Assembly (NCBI GenBank): GCA_009760855.2
Contig: WPIO01000025.1
Coordinates: 813,501-877,500 of the forward strand
Source of the DNA: Cristatella mucedo
Lineage: Eukaryota; Bryozoa; Phylactolaemata; Cristatellidae
Reading direction: 5' to 3'
Length of the DNA: 64,000 bases
The first letter of the stretch is position 1. Each line of letters opens with the position of its first letter. The notes beneath the pieces were generated by a model. The model made no database searches and was not told the origin of the DNA. It was given only the letters and a program-made list of their open reading frames with translations. This document shows, piece by piece, positions 28,801-40,883 of this stretch. A program made the translations under genes and the position numbers.

Positions 28801-31800
28801 AATGCATGCAGCTAGTGAATTGAGAGAATTTGAGGTGCTCGAAGGCTGGGAGGGATCAAAGCAAAGGTACAACTGAGTGTCATCCGCATAGAAGTGAAAG
28901 CCTAGATTGTGCTTGGCAATCACATCAGCAAGAGGGAGAGTATAAACCGTGCTACTGTTAGGGTAGAATGGTGGTTGAGGAGACGCAGCTTGAAGGTGCA
29001 CTAACATCACTTCTGACGAATGGGAAAGAGGTACCAAAGTATGCAGTTGTTTCAAAGTTTCGAGGCAGGACATCCTGCAGGGAGATCCACGGCTAGATAA
29101 AACACAAATCAAAATGATATGTCAAAAGTACTAAGACACGTGTGCACTACAGTGGCCGAGATAGCCTTGGATCCGAGATCTTGTGCTTGCAGTTAGGGCT
29201 TCAGGACCACGGTCTAATAGCTGGGGCAAAACAATAACGATTTAATGACAATACAAATTTTTTTTAAACCGAAGCGCTGCTTAGCAGGGTGTAAAGTGTG
29301 ACGATTTACGGAGGAACAGAGTGCAGGCGAATTTGAATCATTGACGAGGAAGCCTAGCTGCAGGACTGCAAGTGACAGGGCATAAGAGCATATGCAGGAA
29401 AGTAACAAGTCGCAGCAATCAATTGTGCTAACGACTAGTGGATCGATTCACTTATATGTCGACACTCGGGTGTGTAATTCCTGTGAAAATGACGACCGTT
29501 ACAGTATGAGGGTAGTATGGTACTTACATCTGGCACCCTTAATCTTTTGGGTTTGACTTACAGTCCAAAAGTTTTGGTGCACTAACTAGAGGCGCGCGGC
29601 CCCCAAATACACATGACTAGCGAAGATGTATGCATATGAATAATAAATGCTAGTCTGCTTGTCCACTCGGTAACGTTTACATTTGAAAACTAACAGCTCC
29701 CTGTAAAAGGATGCCCAAAATGAAGCCAAAGTAAAAAATAAAAAAAGGTTAACTCATTTGTTAACATTTACATCTGCAAACTACTAGCTCCCTGTAAAAA
29801 GACACGTGAAATGAAGCCAAGGCAAAAATTAAGAACCGGCTAACTGAGTAAACAGCCTAATTTGCACAGCACCCAAAGAGCCTTAGCGGCTAGGTCCCAC
29901 CAAACTGCAACTGAACACCCCACTATTGCTAGTTCTTTGCCAGGTTTGCTACGACATTGATTTCAAGACGGTGTAAATCCCGACAGAGCATCATACCTAC
30001 ACATAATCTTAGAGCATGCGACATTTAAGGCAATAAATGTCCTTTTCTTGCACTTATTGACTGAGGGGGCAAAAGAAGCTACTCGTGACCTATGTCAACT
30101 ATGTATCTCACTTCTGCAGTGTTATGTGAGATGACCTATGTCAACTATGTATCTCACTTTTGCAGTGTTATGTGAGATGACCTATGTCAACTATGTATCT
30201 CACTTCTGCAGTGTTATGTGAGATGTTCGCTTTGGGCTCCAATTACAAATAAGCCTGCCAGGGTCATAATGTACAAGCACTTAGTTTTCAAGGCTTGCAG
30301 AGTTGCAGTGTGTGACATTTCATTTTTGTTATGATATCAAGCGATAGCTCGTCGGGAGATAGACAATAGCGTGATGACGTGAAGAAAAAAGATGGGATAC
30401 TATCAAACAGGCAGTGAACATTGCAGACACATTAAAGAATAGATTCAGTCAAGAGAGAATAATATTAGCCAAGTGGAATGATACAACCACAATAGGTCAG
30501 GCTTCACAATCTAAAAGCTCAAGTTCTCATTGGTTCAGCAGAAGCAATTTATAATTCATATAAGCCTCAATAGTATCCAAGGAGCTACCTAAAGTAGTCT
30601 GTTAAGGTTAGTGTGAGAAAAGCGTAGCAGAACCGAGACAAGCAGCAGCGCCAGCAGTGCAGTCACGGTGAAGAGAAGTGAAGGCGCCTTTCTAGAATGT
30701 GCTGCCCATTAACCGTAGGGTCAATACTCTCAATGACTGGTGAAGAGACTGGTGGGAAGTCACGCGCACGTGAGAGAGAGATTCGATACGCTATATCTGG
30801 TTGATAACAGTGGCACGGTAAGCAGAAAGAGCGAATGATCGAATGGAGGCTGGGCATCGAGATAGGAGAATCTTAAAGGCAGGCGTGGCAGAAAAACAGG
30901 TCTGGCAAAACCGGAACACAAGCAGAAATATATGGCATGCACGCAGCGTTTTCAGGGACAGTGCTCTAATGGGACATAGCTGAGTGGCACAATACATGCA
31001 GGGGTACAACAATCGCTGCTGGACTGACGGTAATCGACCACTGCGACTTGCCATGAACACCCCGAGAATCTGCATGAGACACCGAGCTCATGAATAGGCT
31101 TTGGTCAACCGCAAGCCACGGATGAGCCCTGGTGGACATACTCCACCAAAACAATTCTGGACTCAAAGTCGACGATAGAACTTTATTCTACTAAATCATG
31201 CTTCTCCATTTTGTCACGGGGTGCCTGATGAATCATACTAGCACAATGTTTTGCCTTATAATAATAATAATATAATACGTTTGTATAGCACCCTCAGAGA
31301 ATGGGACCTCTTTCTAGTCACTTTATGTTGTAATAAACAGGTGTGTTTTAAGCTTCTTTTAAATATCAACATGTCAGCGGACATCGAGTATTTTATCACC
31401 TATTCCATGCTGTCTAGGGTTTCTCTTATAAATTCGTGCTTGTTTTGTAAAGACGTGGCTACCGTGAAGGATCTTTAGCCATTTAGAGTACCAAGCAGGA
31501 GCCAGATTAGCCCTTGTTCAGCCAGCCGGTCATATATTGGAGTCTGCTACTCTGCACTAAAAAAATGTTCTTTGCATGCTGAATCACGAAAAAAGGTCAC
31601 GGTAACTTTGATAAAAAACCAAAACCCAACAAAAATACAAACAATAAAGCTTCCACATAATCGCCCTGTTCAAAAAGTGAAATAAAATGGCACTAGAAGC
31701 ACAAACACATACACTCTATCAAAATTAGCTGCAAGCAAAAGAGTACATACCCTTCGCCTGTTGAAGCCTAAAGGTCGGGTCACTCTCTTCTTCATAGGAA

Positions 31801-34800
31801 CAGATGATTTTGCAGGCATGAAACCCGGCTCAGGTACCACATGCTTCCGGCGCTTCTTTTTGGCTGGCCCACCAGATGCAGTCAACACATTCGGGTCACT
31901 AATGTCAACGGCCAACCGACTGATTTTTGACAACACAGAGCCAAGAAACTCGGCAATCTCGTCCTGCAGCAGAGAAAACAAGGGAGTGGCCTGCAGAAAT
32001 TCAAGACCCAAGTCACTTAGTTTCATTCACATTGACAAATGACAAAACACTATCAAGAAAAAGGGTATGCTGATTTAACAGCATCATTTCTGTAGTGGCA
32101 GAAGAGCTTTTGCGGCTCTTACCGCCGCTTGCAATGGTCAATAAAGAAACGACCACTTCAGGACTCAAACCCACGACCCACGGCGTGAAGAGTGAGCACT
32201 AAGCTTTAATATCGAATGGTGCATGAAAAAAATTAAATGCGAACAGTAATAACAATTTTTCTAAAGATACCGATATGTACTCGGTAGTCTTTTTGGATAA
32301 GCTCATCTACAGACAACAATCTGTACCTGAACACATCGATCGATGACAACTTGAGTAATCCCATCCTGCCTTTTTTTCTTTAGTCTGACATTAAGGTTAT
32401 TGTCAGCACCTCCAACCACGATTAGACCCGACTCTGAAGTCATCTTTTCTCTGAGATCTTCGACGGCAGCAACCGGAGCAGCACTTGCATGCTGACCAAT
32501 GACAAATAAAGTTGGTGTTCGGCTGTCTAGAAGTGGGTCATCAATATCCTGCAGAAGTGAGAGCCCAGTGATTAGGCCTCTACGAATGGCACCATCCACA
32601 GTCTAACAAACAATAACAACGGGCAGAGCCGATTTTTAATCGAGGGTGACTGCACGGTTCAGAATAGGCAGCTGAGAAGGTGTGATCCGTGCGATGGTTA
32701 AGAGAGGTTCACAAATATCGGCCACGAGGAACAAACAGCGACATAGTATGGTTTAAACTAAACTATAAGCTATGCGCCGGCATTCAAAAGAGAGTCGAGC
32801 TAACTAACAACCACGGGCACCGAGAGCCACAAGGCAGCAGGCAAGTCATCATCTACAAAACCAGCTGGGTAGTCCTATCCTCACTCGAGGGTAAGGCCTA
32901 GTCATACGGCTGCTTACAAATTTCACGCTTCTTCCAACTCATCTGATGGCTCGGCCAAATCCAGCAATTGAGGCCCTATGCTTACCAATACCCTTCGTGG
33001 GCAGCAGGCCACTGCTAAGGGCCTCGAATACACGCCATTTAATTGTCCAGACTGACTAAGGGGAACACACAAGTCTACTCCACTACCATACACAGGTGCA
33101 TAGACCACGACAGACAGAGAACATGCAGAGAATAGACAACCACAAAATAAAGACACCAAGCTACCAACAACAGCAAGGCTGTATACCAATCGTGGCAAGA
33201 TTTCATTCTACATCACAAAACATATTCTTGAATGCTGCCAACAAACACGTGTTCACAGGTGGGTAACATGGTGGTCTGAACCGCGGATCTCGACATAAAA
33301 AAATGGGAGCAAAGCATGCTAAGAGCAAGGGACAGTTAAAACACAAGCAGCATGGGATCACTGGTATAGCAATTGGCATGCAGGAGTTCTCACATCAGCA
33401 TGCCCATGAGCAGCCTAGAAGCACCGAAAGCAACCAGCATAGCAGAGCAGTTGAAGGAAGCCTTGTAGTAGCCATTGATTGGTTGAATACTCACCCCTCT
33501 GTATCCGGTGAAATTCATAACAGGAAACCCCAGACACACCAGTGCCGAAACGTGCTCGTAGGCACATACCTGTGGACACACAGAAAATCGACACTAAATG
33601 CACGACCATCAGACAAAACAATTTACTCACTAGCCACTAGCTTTTGCCAAGCTGCCACAAGGGCAGCTTCGTCTGCACTTGCATCACTCACGTATGAGGC
33701 AGCAACAGCGCCGGTATTCCAACCAACAACCACAATAGGTCTGCATGGAAAATGTTTTCTCAACTGCAACAATAAACGGCTCATGTAAACAACAAAAGTC
33801 AGCTACTAACGGTTTCGACCGAGGGACTCGAGTGACAGACTAATTGTAGCTGCTGCAGGCGAGTGACAGACTAATTGTAGCAGCTGCAGGCATACGGCGT
33901 CGCACGAGCAAGTACGTGCAGCAGACCAGAGGGCTACTACCGTACCTCGACGATCTTCGTTCGAAGTGCATTAACCAGGGTCTCAAACCACTGCTTCACT
34001 GAGCAGTCAGCGCCTGGCTGCAGTTGAATGGTGACCACCTTGCCCAGAGCAGCTAGCTGGCTGTGCCAGAAGCGCATGCGCCGGCTGGAGCCGCTGGCAG
34101 TGGTGGGGCAACTGGGTGCCATCAGTAGAATAGCGTTGCCCGGAAGCTTTTTCTAGACAACAAAAAAGAGCTCGACTCGGTGCAAGGTGACAGCAGCGAA
34201 CCGCCGACGAGAAGCAGACATGGGCCACGGGTCGGAGGCGTCCCAAGCAAGTCCGAGTGAGAGTGCAAGCACGCGCCAGACCAACTAAGCGCCTGCATGC
34301 CTGCACTCACAGATCTGTACTGTGTTACGGTATTTATGACCGGGTCCCAAGGCCGATTCAGCAGACTGCTCATGGCTTCCTGGGCAGTGAGACTAGTTTT
34401 CTTCGTCTCCTGGCTGACCACCAATATCTTATCAATCAGCAGAGGCACCTAAAGACATCAGAGAAGTTAGGACGGTAGCAAACTGCACGGCTGATTAATG
34501 AGCGAGGGAGGCATTCAGGTAAGGCGTGATCGCTGGCAAGACGGACTGCACGCACGGGAGCTGCTGCAAGCTACAAACGAACGAACCGAAAGAACTTACC
34601 ACTTGCCGACGACACATCGGTAACTGAGCAACTAACCAAGGATGCACCAGCAGCACAAGCAGCACTGAAGAGCCCAGGAAGAGCTCACTCACCTTTGATC
34701 TCAAAGACTGCAGGACATCTAGATAAACGGCCATCATCTCAGATGGCAAGGAATCCATCAGAACCGAGTGCAGCCACGCCAACAACGAAATGTCCTGCAG

Positions 34801-37800
34801 GGAGACCAGCGAGTGAGAGCCTAGTGCTGTGTGCCGTCGGGTGGCAAGCCACAAGGATGCAGACAGACAGACACAAGCAAAGCCACACAGCCCATACCCA
34901 AGAAAATGCAGCAAACACGTGGCGCATTCTCTTCGCCGAGTTGTCGACGGCCAATCGGCGCAGCACAGGCTCGTTGCAGTGCTCCGAGACAGCTAGCCGC
35001 GAGAGGCGGTCCATTGAGAGGCATCTATATGCGCGGCCAAACAGCTTTGCCTGCTGGACCGTCCATCCGCTTCTGCAACAGTTCAGCACTTTCACAGGCA
35101 TGCAATGAATTGGACGCTAGGCCCCCCAAGCCAGATGAAGCTGCCTTCGCCCCAAGGTTACATAGGCTGACGAGGGACTGACAGTGCCCCGGCCGATACA
35201 GCTACAAAGTCGCTCGCGAATTCAAGACTTCGACGACTGCCGACGTGGGCAGTCAAACTAGTTGATCGAGCAAGTCGATCACTGGTTCTCAGCGGCGTGC
35301 ACGCAACTTATGGCCTGTGGTTTCGAGCAACACTGCAGTGTCCCACTGTTCGGTCAAGCACACGTACCTGAAACTGGCATCATCTAAATCCGGCAAGCTC
35401 TCATCCGATCGAGCAACTATCGTGTGTCTATCACACTCTTTCATTAGGGTCTGAGCTTTGCTGACATCGTAAGCAAGCAGTAGCTTTTGTGAGGGAGTCA
35501 CGTCATCAACATTTACAGTATCGTCACTAGGTGACAGCCTACAACACGTCGAGCACAAGTCAGCACAAAAAAGCCACATATCTGAGGTGTTTTCTAAAGA
35601 CACATACCAACAGAGGTAGGCAGATAAGGCAAGGTACAAGGTTGCACTGAACAGTAACCCGAAGAAAAGAAAAACAAAATAAAAACCACTTCCACAAACA
35701 CCATCACCCACCTGGATGCACACAGCCACACCACACGCGCGCGCACGCACGCACACACACACGCGCAGCAAACCAAACACACACAAACTGGGGGGGGGGA
35801 GGAGATTGCAAGACGACATCAGAGATCAGAGTTGCTGCTGCAGCCATCAACTCAACAGGGTACTCATCAAGTTTTGGTGAGTTAAGCCAGCTTAGAAGAA
35901 AAATGGGTCGACTAGCACCAAAAATGGCTACTGGTGAACGAATCAGGTCGATTGACCATTGTCAGCGGACATATAGCTCATGGAACACCCTACAAGGAAT
36001 TACTAGAAAGCTCACAAACTTGTCTGTGCATTGATTTTACACGAACACATACTGAAACAATGTAAGCTAACGAGTCTTTATAGGTACACTTATACCAAGA
36101 GCACAAAAATGCAAGAAAGGAGATGTAGTAGCACGAAACTCAATCGTTCCTAAGGTACAAGGCAGTCTTTTGTGGACAGACATCTTTCTGTAGCAAGCAG
36201 TACGGCCAGTCCCATGCTGCAGCTGCACAAAGCAGAGCAGGCACTACCCAATAGCCTGCATTAACTGTAGCAGTTGTATGAATGGTAGTAGTAGCAACCT
36301 TGGTGGCAATGAGTATGCTGCAGATGGGCAGCCAGAAGGTACTGGGGATTGCAGCAGCAAGCGCATCAGACCACCAGTGCTAGGCAACCGACCCAGCTAT
36401 CTGCTGCCAGCAAACGACAGTACAGAGGGAAGCCTCGGCTTTGACTCAGGGAGGGGGTCAGCGACCCTCCTTGACCTCGGAGTTCTTAGGTGATTAACCA
36501 CACACATACATCGGTCATGCAGCAGCCAAGATCTGCCACTAGCAAAAGGCCAGTATCTGGCACTTCTAGCAGCCTAGTCACTTCACAATAGCCATACATA
36601 GGATGTGGAGGGGTGCACAGCTACACACTGCTTGGTGGGGCCATATCTCACCTTACGGGTTATGGGCAAACCAAGTGTGATTCAGAAATCGGAAAACTCT
36701 CGCTTAAAATCGGCTCTGCCAGCATCTGCACGAAATCTAGGAGTCATGTTTCAAAGTGAACTTTCATTAGACAACCACATCAGCCCCACAGTCAAGTCTG
36801 CCTACTTTCAGCTACATAGCATTGCTACAATTTGGGCTTACTTTGATAGGGATATTACATCTAAATTGGTTCGTGCATTTGTGACATCCTATCTCGAATA
36901 CTCACTGTTTGCTGGTCTACCGGCCAGTGCAATCAGGCGCTTACAGCTGGTGCAAAACTCTACAGCAAGGCTTGTCTGTTGAGACCATCACAGTTGCCCC
37001 ATCACGCCGCTTCTCGCCGACCTGCACTGGCTCCCGGTTAAGCAGCGCATCGACTTCAAGATTCTGTGATACACTATTAGGACCCTCCATCCTTTGGCTC
37101 TAGCCTACGTATAGGATCTACTCCCCCACCAAGCTAGGCATCATACCAACCACTTTTCGGAATCTAACTGTTTACCTATACCTCGTACAAACCTGAAATC
37201 TTTTGGAGACCGTGCCTTTATTTCATAGGCTCCCAAAGCCTGGAACTCACTCCCGACTTACATCACGACATCCCCTGACCTCTGACTTGACGACACAAAA
37301 GCTAAAAACACATCTTTTTATCATAGCATTTAGTGGGTACCTGTGATTTGTCCTTTACGTGCTGACACTGTGCATGGTGCCACTAACCATACTTTCATGC
37401 TGACCCTGCGCATGTCACCTCTAACCATGTTAAGCCTGCTAACATTGAGCATGCTACCACCAACCATTCGATCATGCTTCCCTTAAGCACATGTATAGAG
37501 CCTAGAAAGAGATTAAGTTCTCTGTCTTACACAAATGTGTTCATATAATCTGGCTAGAAATGTAACGCTGTGGGGAGGGGGCACCCGGCAGATGGCAGAA
37601 TACGAAGTAAGCTAGCCTAGCACACAACGCACAACGTGCAAGAAGCAGCAGTCGGCTCAGCAGCACACCCGAATGCGACAGGAGTAGCAAGCAAAGGGGC
37701 GACCATGCAGACCTCTTACATTGGTGCCATCTGCAGGAATCGCCTACAGACTTGCGGCTCAGCACTAGCACAAACGGATACATAGCAGATACAAAATCGC

Positions 37801-38858
37801 GATACACTGCAAACGCCTACATTGCAGATGCTAGGATAGCGATGCCGAGAAAATGACTAGGTTCACAACCAGGATATGCCGTCAATCTCCAAAAATCCCA
37901 AATGGCAGTTCCTACTCACTATCCTCCGCGAGTACTACAGCCGCCGGCTGCAATGCCGGAACCAGCACAAGGGGCTCCATGTGAGGCAGCTGGCCACTTG
38001 TTACCTTGGGCCTGCTCCTGCATCCTCAGCAGTGCCCAGCAGTCTAGGCACTACCTGCTCGTCTAAAGGAACTGGCTGGTCACAGTCGCTTAATCGCACG
38101 ATTCATCTGAGGCTGAGCAGCGCCAGTGGCCTGGGAGCGCATTCGCGGGTCCGAGCATAGGGCATCGGAAGACGAAACCCGCCGGGCAAGCTCAGCCTAC
38201 ACAGTAAGAGCCGGTCCAGCGCGGCTGGCCGAGCTCGGTTTTTTGAAGACGGCGCGCCCCCCCCCCCCCCGCAAGTACAGAGCCCGTTCACCCCTTCCCG
38301 CCGTGCCTAGGCGGCGACCTGCTTGCTGATATTGCTCCCACTGCGACGTCTCGTTGCGGCACGATGTAATGATCGGGCCGGACAGGCTACGAGCGAGCGA
38401 ACCGACCGGTCTCACGGGCTGCAAGCTGCTAAGGCGCGTGAGCGAGAGAGCTAGGCGCGTGAGCGAGAGAGCTAGCCGCGCAAATAGTTGTGTAAAAACT
38501 TCGCCCGCGTCCATTCGGCCAGCTGATTCTCGGCATCTGTGCAGCTGCTACGACAGTATAGTTCAGCGGTCGGGTGACTGCCCTTGAACTTCGGTGCGCG
38601 GCTAATGGCACGCAGCGCAAGCGCGTGCGAATAACGCACTCACAAAGAAGGCGGCGAGCAGCGCAGCTTCCTCCCTTGTACGTCGCAGAAGAGAAACTTG
38701 GCAGGGCGAGCGACGGTGGAGTCCGGGTGATCAGTCGGAGGCTTGCAGTACGCGTGGTCCAAGCCCACGACGTCAATTTCGCTAGCCTCCTGCTTCGAAA
38801 AGCGTTGCACGAACATCATTTCTCTGTTTAGTGACTGCGAGCGACTGAAATCCAGCAT
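25862..38858 (-). CDS. KANSL3: KANSL3, NSL complex subunit 3
   Basis: KANSL3 is a core subunit of the nuclear NSL (KAT8/MOF) complex, which acetylates histone H4 at promoters of broadly expressed genes. Eleven exons (high to low): 38858-38644, 35538-35368, 35072-34895, 34794-34693, 34448-34311, 34152-33946, 33763-33692, 33569-33495, 32548-32327, 31963-31751 and 26635-25862 (TGA). All junctions are GT-AG and all phases agree, giving about 788 aa (human about 900). ATG at 38858 is the first after an in-frame TAG. Matching segments in order: LDHAYCKP, KECDRHTIVARSD, HCNEPVLRRLAVDNSAKRMR, WLHSVLMDSLPSEMMAVYLD, RPWDP, SSRRMRFWHSQLAALGKV, VVVGWNTGA, VCLGFPV, DIDDPLLDSRTPTLFVIGQH, GLIVVGGADNNLNV, DRCVQ and DEIAEFL. 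These form the alpha/beta-hydrolase-like core. At the nucleophile elbow the motif is GWNTG (Asn at about residue 353), as in human, so it is not a hydrolase. The last exon is Ala/Pro/Ser-rich and poorly conserved. Its acceptor (TAGAG) is ambiguous, and an undetected exon in the preceding 5.1-kb intron is possible. Confidence 0.94.
26985..27200. repeat. Tandem duplication, two 108-bp units
   Basis: The unit starting GGGCAAACGATAGACGGGCT (26985) and ending GAAGCTCGTTAGCATCG is repeated directly at 27093-27200 with no differences that I can see. It lies in the last KANSL3 intron. Near-identity implies a recent duplication or an assembly artefact. Confidence 0.9.
27785..29112 (-). mobile_element. 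LINE-1 copy, longest uninterrupted RT frame
   Basis: A frame of 361 codons (29112-28027) is open through RT palm-to-thumb words: LADVIAKHNLGFHFYADDTQ with the catalytic YADD, FLKLNDDKTNLLVMGKPSV, LGVIFQSDLSLDDHISSTVK, LVHAFVTSRLDFCNSLLTGL, LLADLHWLPVKQRIDFKV, and WNSLPTCVKTSPDLTTFKRN near the end, followed by a stop. The 3' region leads to the family hairpin and (ATT)n at about 27787. The 5' side is rearranged before YADD: the GxPxGS motif is damaged and the fingers domain and endonuclease are missing. It is the best sequence in the window for classifying the family (L2/CR1 group). It lies in sense orientation in the last KANSL3 intron. Confidence 0.9.
29850..29960 (-). mobile_element. Decayed SINE-B-like remnant
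   Basis: CCGGCTAACTGAGTAAACAG, AAAGAGCCTTAGCGGCTAGG and AACTGCAACTGAACACCCC resemble the SINE-B tail and body in reverse, but the head and box B are not recognisable. Confidence 0.4.
30087..30224. repeat. Three tandem 46-bp units
   Basis: The unit starting GACCTATGTCAACTATGTAT occurs at 30087, 30133 and 30179, with a single T/C difference between copies. Each unit contains ATCTCAC and GTGAGAT as inverted arms around a 14-nt loop. It lies in the last KANSL3 intron. Confidence 0.92.
31257..31370 (-). mobile_element. LINE-1 3'-tail fragment
   Basis: (ATA)n is followed by TGTATAGCACCCTCAGAGAA and TTTCTAGTCACTTTATG, then the AAACAGGTGTGTTTTAAGCT word found at the end of the LINE-1 ORF. A stretch of the 3' UTR has been lost between them. 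Confidence 0.65.
32070..32205 (-). mobile_element. SINE-B copy, diverged
   Basis: GGCAGAAGAGCTTTTGCGGC, CCGCCGCTTGCAATGG, ACTCAAACCCACGACC and CGTGAAGAGTGAGCAC match the family in reverse orientation. It lies between the two KANSL3 exons that encode GLIVVGGADNN and DEIAEFL. Confidence 0.7.
33829..33890. repeat. Two tandem 31-bp units
   Basis: CGAGTGACAGACTAATTGTA, continuing GCTGCTGCAGG, is repeated with one difference (GCTGCTGCAGG versus GCAGCTGCAGG). It lies in the short KANSL3 intron between exons 6 and 7, about 55 bp from the exon 6 donor. Confidence 0.9.
36655..37540 (+). mobile_element. LINE-1 copy, decayed, antisense in KANSL3
   Basis: MGKPSVIQKSEN, ARNLGVMFQSELSLDNHISP, VRAFVTSYLEYSLFAGLP and QLVQNSTARLVC are in frame until a stop near 36981. 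Further C-terminal words follow in other frames, then the tail AGCCTAGAAAGAGATTAAG. The (ATT)n end is lost. The copy lies in the large KANSL3 intron 1, in the opposite orientation to the gene. Confidence 0.8.
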
Positions 38859-39000
38859 GTCAGCGGCGGTGGTGAATGATTCGGACGACGACTAGCTGCT
38901 ACCGGTCAAACACAGGCACTAACACGAAAGCGCGAGCCGCCATAGTGAACCGGAAGCGCCGCAATTTAGGACAGTCGCTATTCTTTTTAGAGTGGTCCCG
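38859..39000 (-). promoter_or_regulatory. Likely KANSL3 promoter
   Basis: The CpG-rich DNA just upstream of the KANSL3 start codon carries CCGGAAG, an ETS/GABP-type site, at 38950-38956, about 95 bp from the ATG. This is typical of TATA-less promoters of broadly expressed genes. No TATA box is seen. The start site itself cannot be read from sequence. Confidence 0.4.
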
Positions 39001-39090
39001 TTCTCAATAAATGCTACATAGTCCCAAACGGAATTTATTGGCAGGATTCCGTTCTGAATAAATGCGGTTCTGCATAGTCCCAAAGCGGCA

Positions 39091-39138
39091 TGAGGGGTCC
39101 TTAGTTCGTAGCGTGAGTTACGAACTAAGGACCCCTCA
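39091..39138. repeat. Perfect 20-bp inverted repeat with 8-nt loop
   Basis: Left arm TGAGGGGTCCTTAGTTCGTA (39091-39110), loop GCGTGAGT, right arm 39119-39138 exactly its reverse complement. Two diverged copies of a word (TTCTnAATAAATGC then CATAGTCCCAAA) lie immediately to its left at about 39000-39085. It is not part of any SINE or LINE copy recognised here. Confidence 0.95.
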
Positions 39139-39910
39139 GTAACGTAAGTAGGTTGCGCTAGGAACGCTTCTTCGCGTGGCCCCCTTTATTGCGCGCAGAC
39201 GCGCACCAAATCGCATTCAGCAATTGGTTACGCCGTTCGGTAATTGGCCGGTTAAGCCTCCTCCGCCGGGCCTTCGGCATTAGATATAAACGCATGAATA
39301 GGGGATTTTCCTGAGCTTTATTCGGAAGCGCACAATGCGTCTAGCTCAGTTTAATCTTCTACACACCTCGCAGGCTCTCAAAAACGTAAACAATCTTGCG
39401 GAAGAAATACGTCCCCACATTTAGGCTGCCTACGTCTATAGTGGTGAACGACCCAAAAGGACAAGGTGCCCGAACAATCCCGCTGAGCGGTTCTTGTGAA
39501 CCCTAGAATTGAGCCAGGCCGGTGCTGTGCTACAGCGGTATACACTAAAATTACTTATTTTTTCAAAATTTTATTGAAAAATGTCATCACGTAGACTTTG
39601 ATTGGTTCAACCAAAAAACTGTAATCAAAAAATAATAAACTTCCGCATCGATCAAAAATTAGTACCCTACTTCTCAGTAGTAGTTACGCAGTAAAATAAA
39701 AGCACACACCTGACACTCCATATTGCTTGCTCTAGTATAAATGTCATGGTCCAACATTGAAAACAAAAATCAAAATGAGCATGCTTGTTTTCAAGATGCA
39801 TATAAAGTGCATGTTATTTTGTTTAGTGTAGATTAAAACCTGCCAAATAAGTCAACCGATAAATGGAGTCACCGAGTTTTGTGTGAATGACGGTGTTACA
39901 ACTCAATAGT
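39139..39910. other. No gene recognised
   Basis: The DNA changes from CpG-rich next to KANSL3 to A/T-rich. CCAAT-like words (ATTGGTTACG, TAATTGGCCGG) near 39220-39250 could belong to a promoter pointing right, but no coding exon follows. Confidence 0.35.
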
Positions 39911-40727
39911 GATAATACATTTGATATAGCACCCTCAGAGAACCCTCAGAGAACTCAATCTCTTTCTAGGTACTTTTCATTTGCTGCAAAGGAAGCACTA
40001 TCGAATGACTAGTGCTAGCAATCTCAATGACAACAAGCATAACATGGTCAGGTGTTAAATGGACAGTATCAGCATGTAAGTACTGTTAATGGCGGCATGC
40101 ACAGTGTCAGCACACATAATCATATAAAGAACGAATCGAATGGACCCACTAAATGCTGCGATAAATAGACGTGTTTTTTGCTTCTTTTTAAATTAAATTA
40201 AAAAAATTTCTTTTTTAATGTCAAGTCATGGTGTGTCGTGACTCCACTCAGAGGTGAGTTCCGGGTTTTGGTAGCATACGAACTAAAGGCACGGTCTCCA
40301 AGGATTTAAGGCTCGTACGAAGTATAGGTAAACGACTAGATTCCGAAAAGCAAGTGCTACCATGCTTAGCCTGTTGGGGGAGTAAATCTGATAGGTAGGC
40401 TGGATCAAGAGTTCCTTTACTGGGAGCCAGTGCAGGACGGCGAGAAGTGATGTAGTGTGGCAACTGTGACGGTCATGATAGACAAGCCTAGCTGCCGAGT
40501 TGTGCACCAACTCTAAGCGCCTGATTGCACAGGCCGGCAGGCCAGTGAGCAGTGAGTTACAGAAGTCGAGCCAGGATGTCACAAATGCATGAGCTAATTT
40601 AGATGTAATATCACTGTCTAAGCAAGCCCGAATTGTAGCAATGCTTTGTAGCCGAAAGTAGGCAGACTTGACTGTGGAGCTGATGTGGTCGTCTAATGAA
40701 AGGTCACTTTGTTAGATCATCACAAGG
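39911..40727 (-). mobile_element. LINE-1 3' part
   Basis: The hairpin tail is at the left end (a local duplication, CCCTCAGAGAA twice). The minus strand then shows RT thumb/C-terminal words: LDFCNSLLTGLPACAIRRLE, NSAARLVY, LLAVLHWLPVKE and PAYLSDLLPQQAKH. The copy is frameshifted, and a roughly 70-bp deletion joins LPVKE to the next part. The copy stops abruptly at 40727. Confidence 0.8.
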
Positions 40728-40883
40728 ATCGCTAGGTAAGGAGCTAACCTGGGAGCGATTATGGAGATGGTTGATCGTAGGCATCAGCATTTTTGGATTA
40801 TGCATCTGAAGCACAGCGCTAGGCTGGCTCAATTTTAGGGAGCAGAAGAACTAGTCTCAAGTGTATTATTTTTATTATTGCTA

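Noticed and set aside
28027..29112. 361-codon ORF as a host gene
   Set aside because: It contains RT words including YADD, followed by the LINE hairpin and (ATT)n, and related copies occur about ten times in the window.
32549..32599. Minus-strand extension reading TVDGAIRRGL before the KANSL3 DIDDPLL exon
   Set aside because: It looks like the human TVDG word, but the preceding exon already ends YRG in phase, and the acceptor CTTCTGCAG at 32549 gives the conserved RG-DIDDPLL join.
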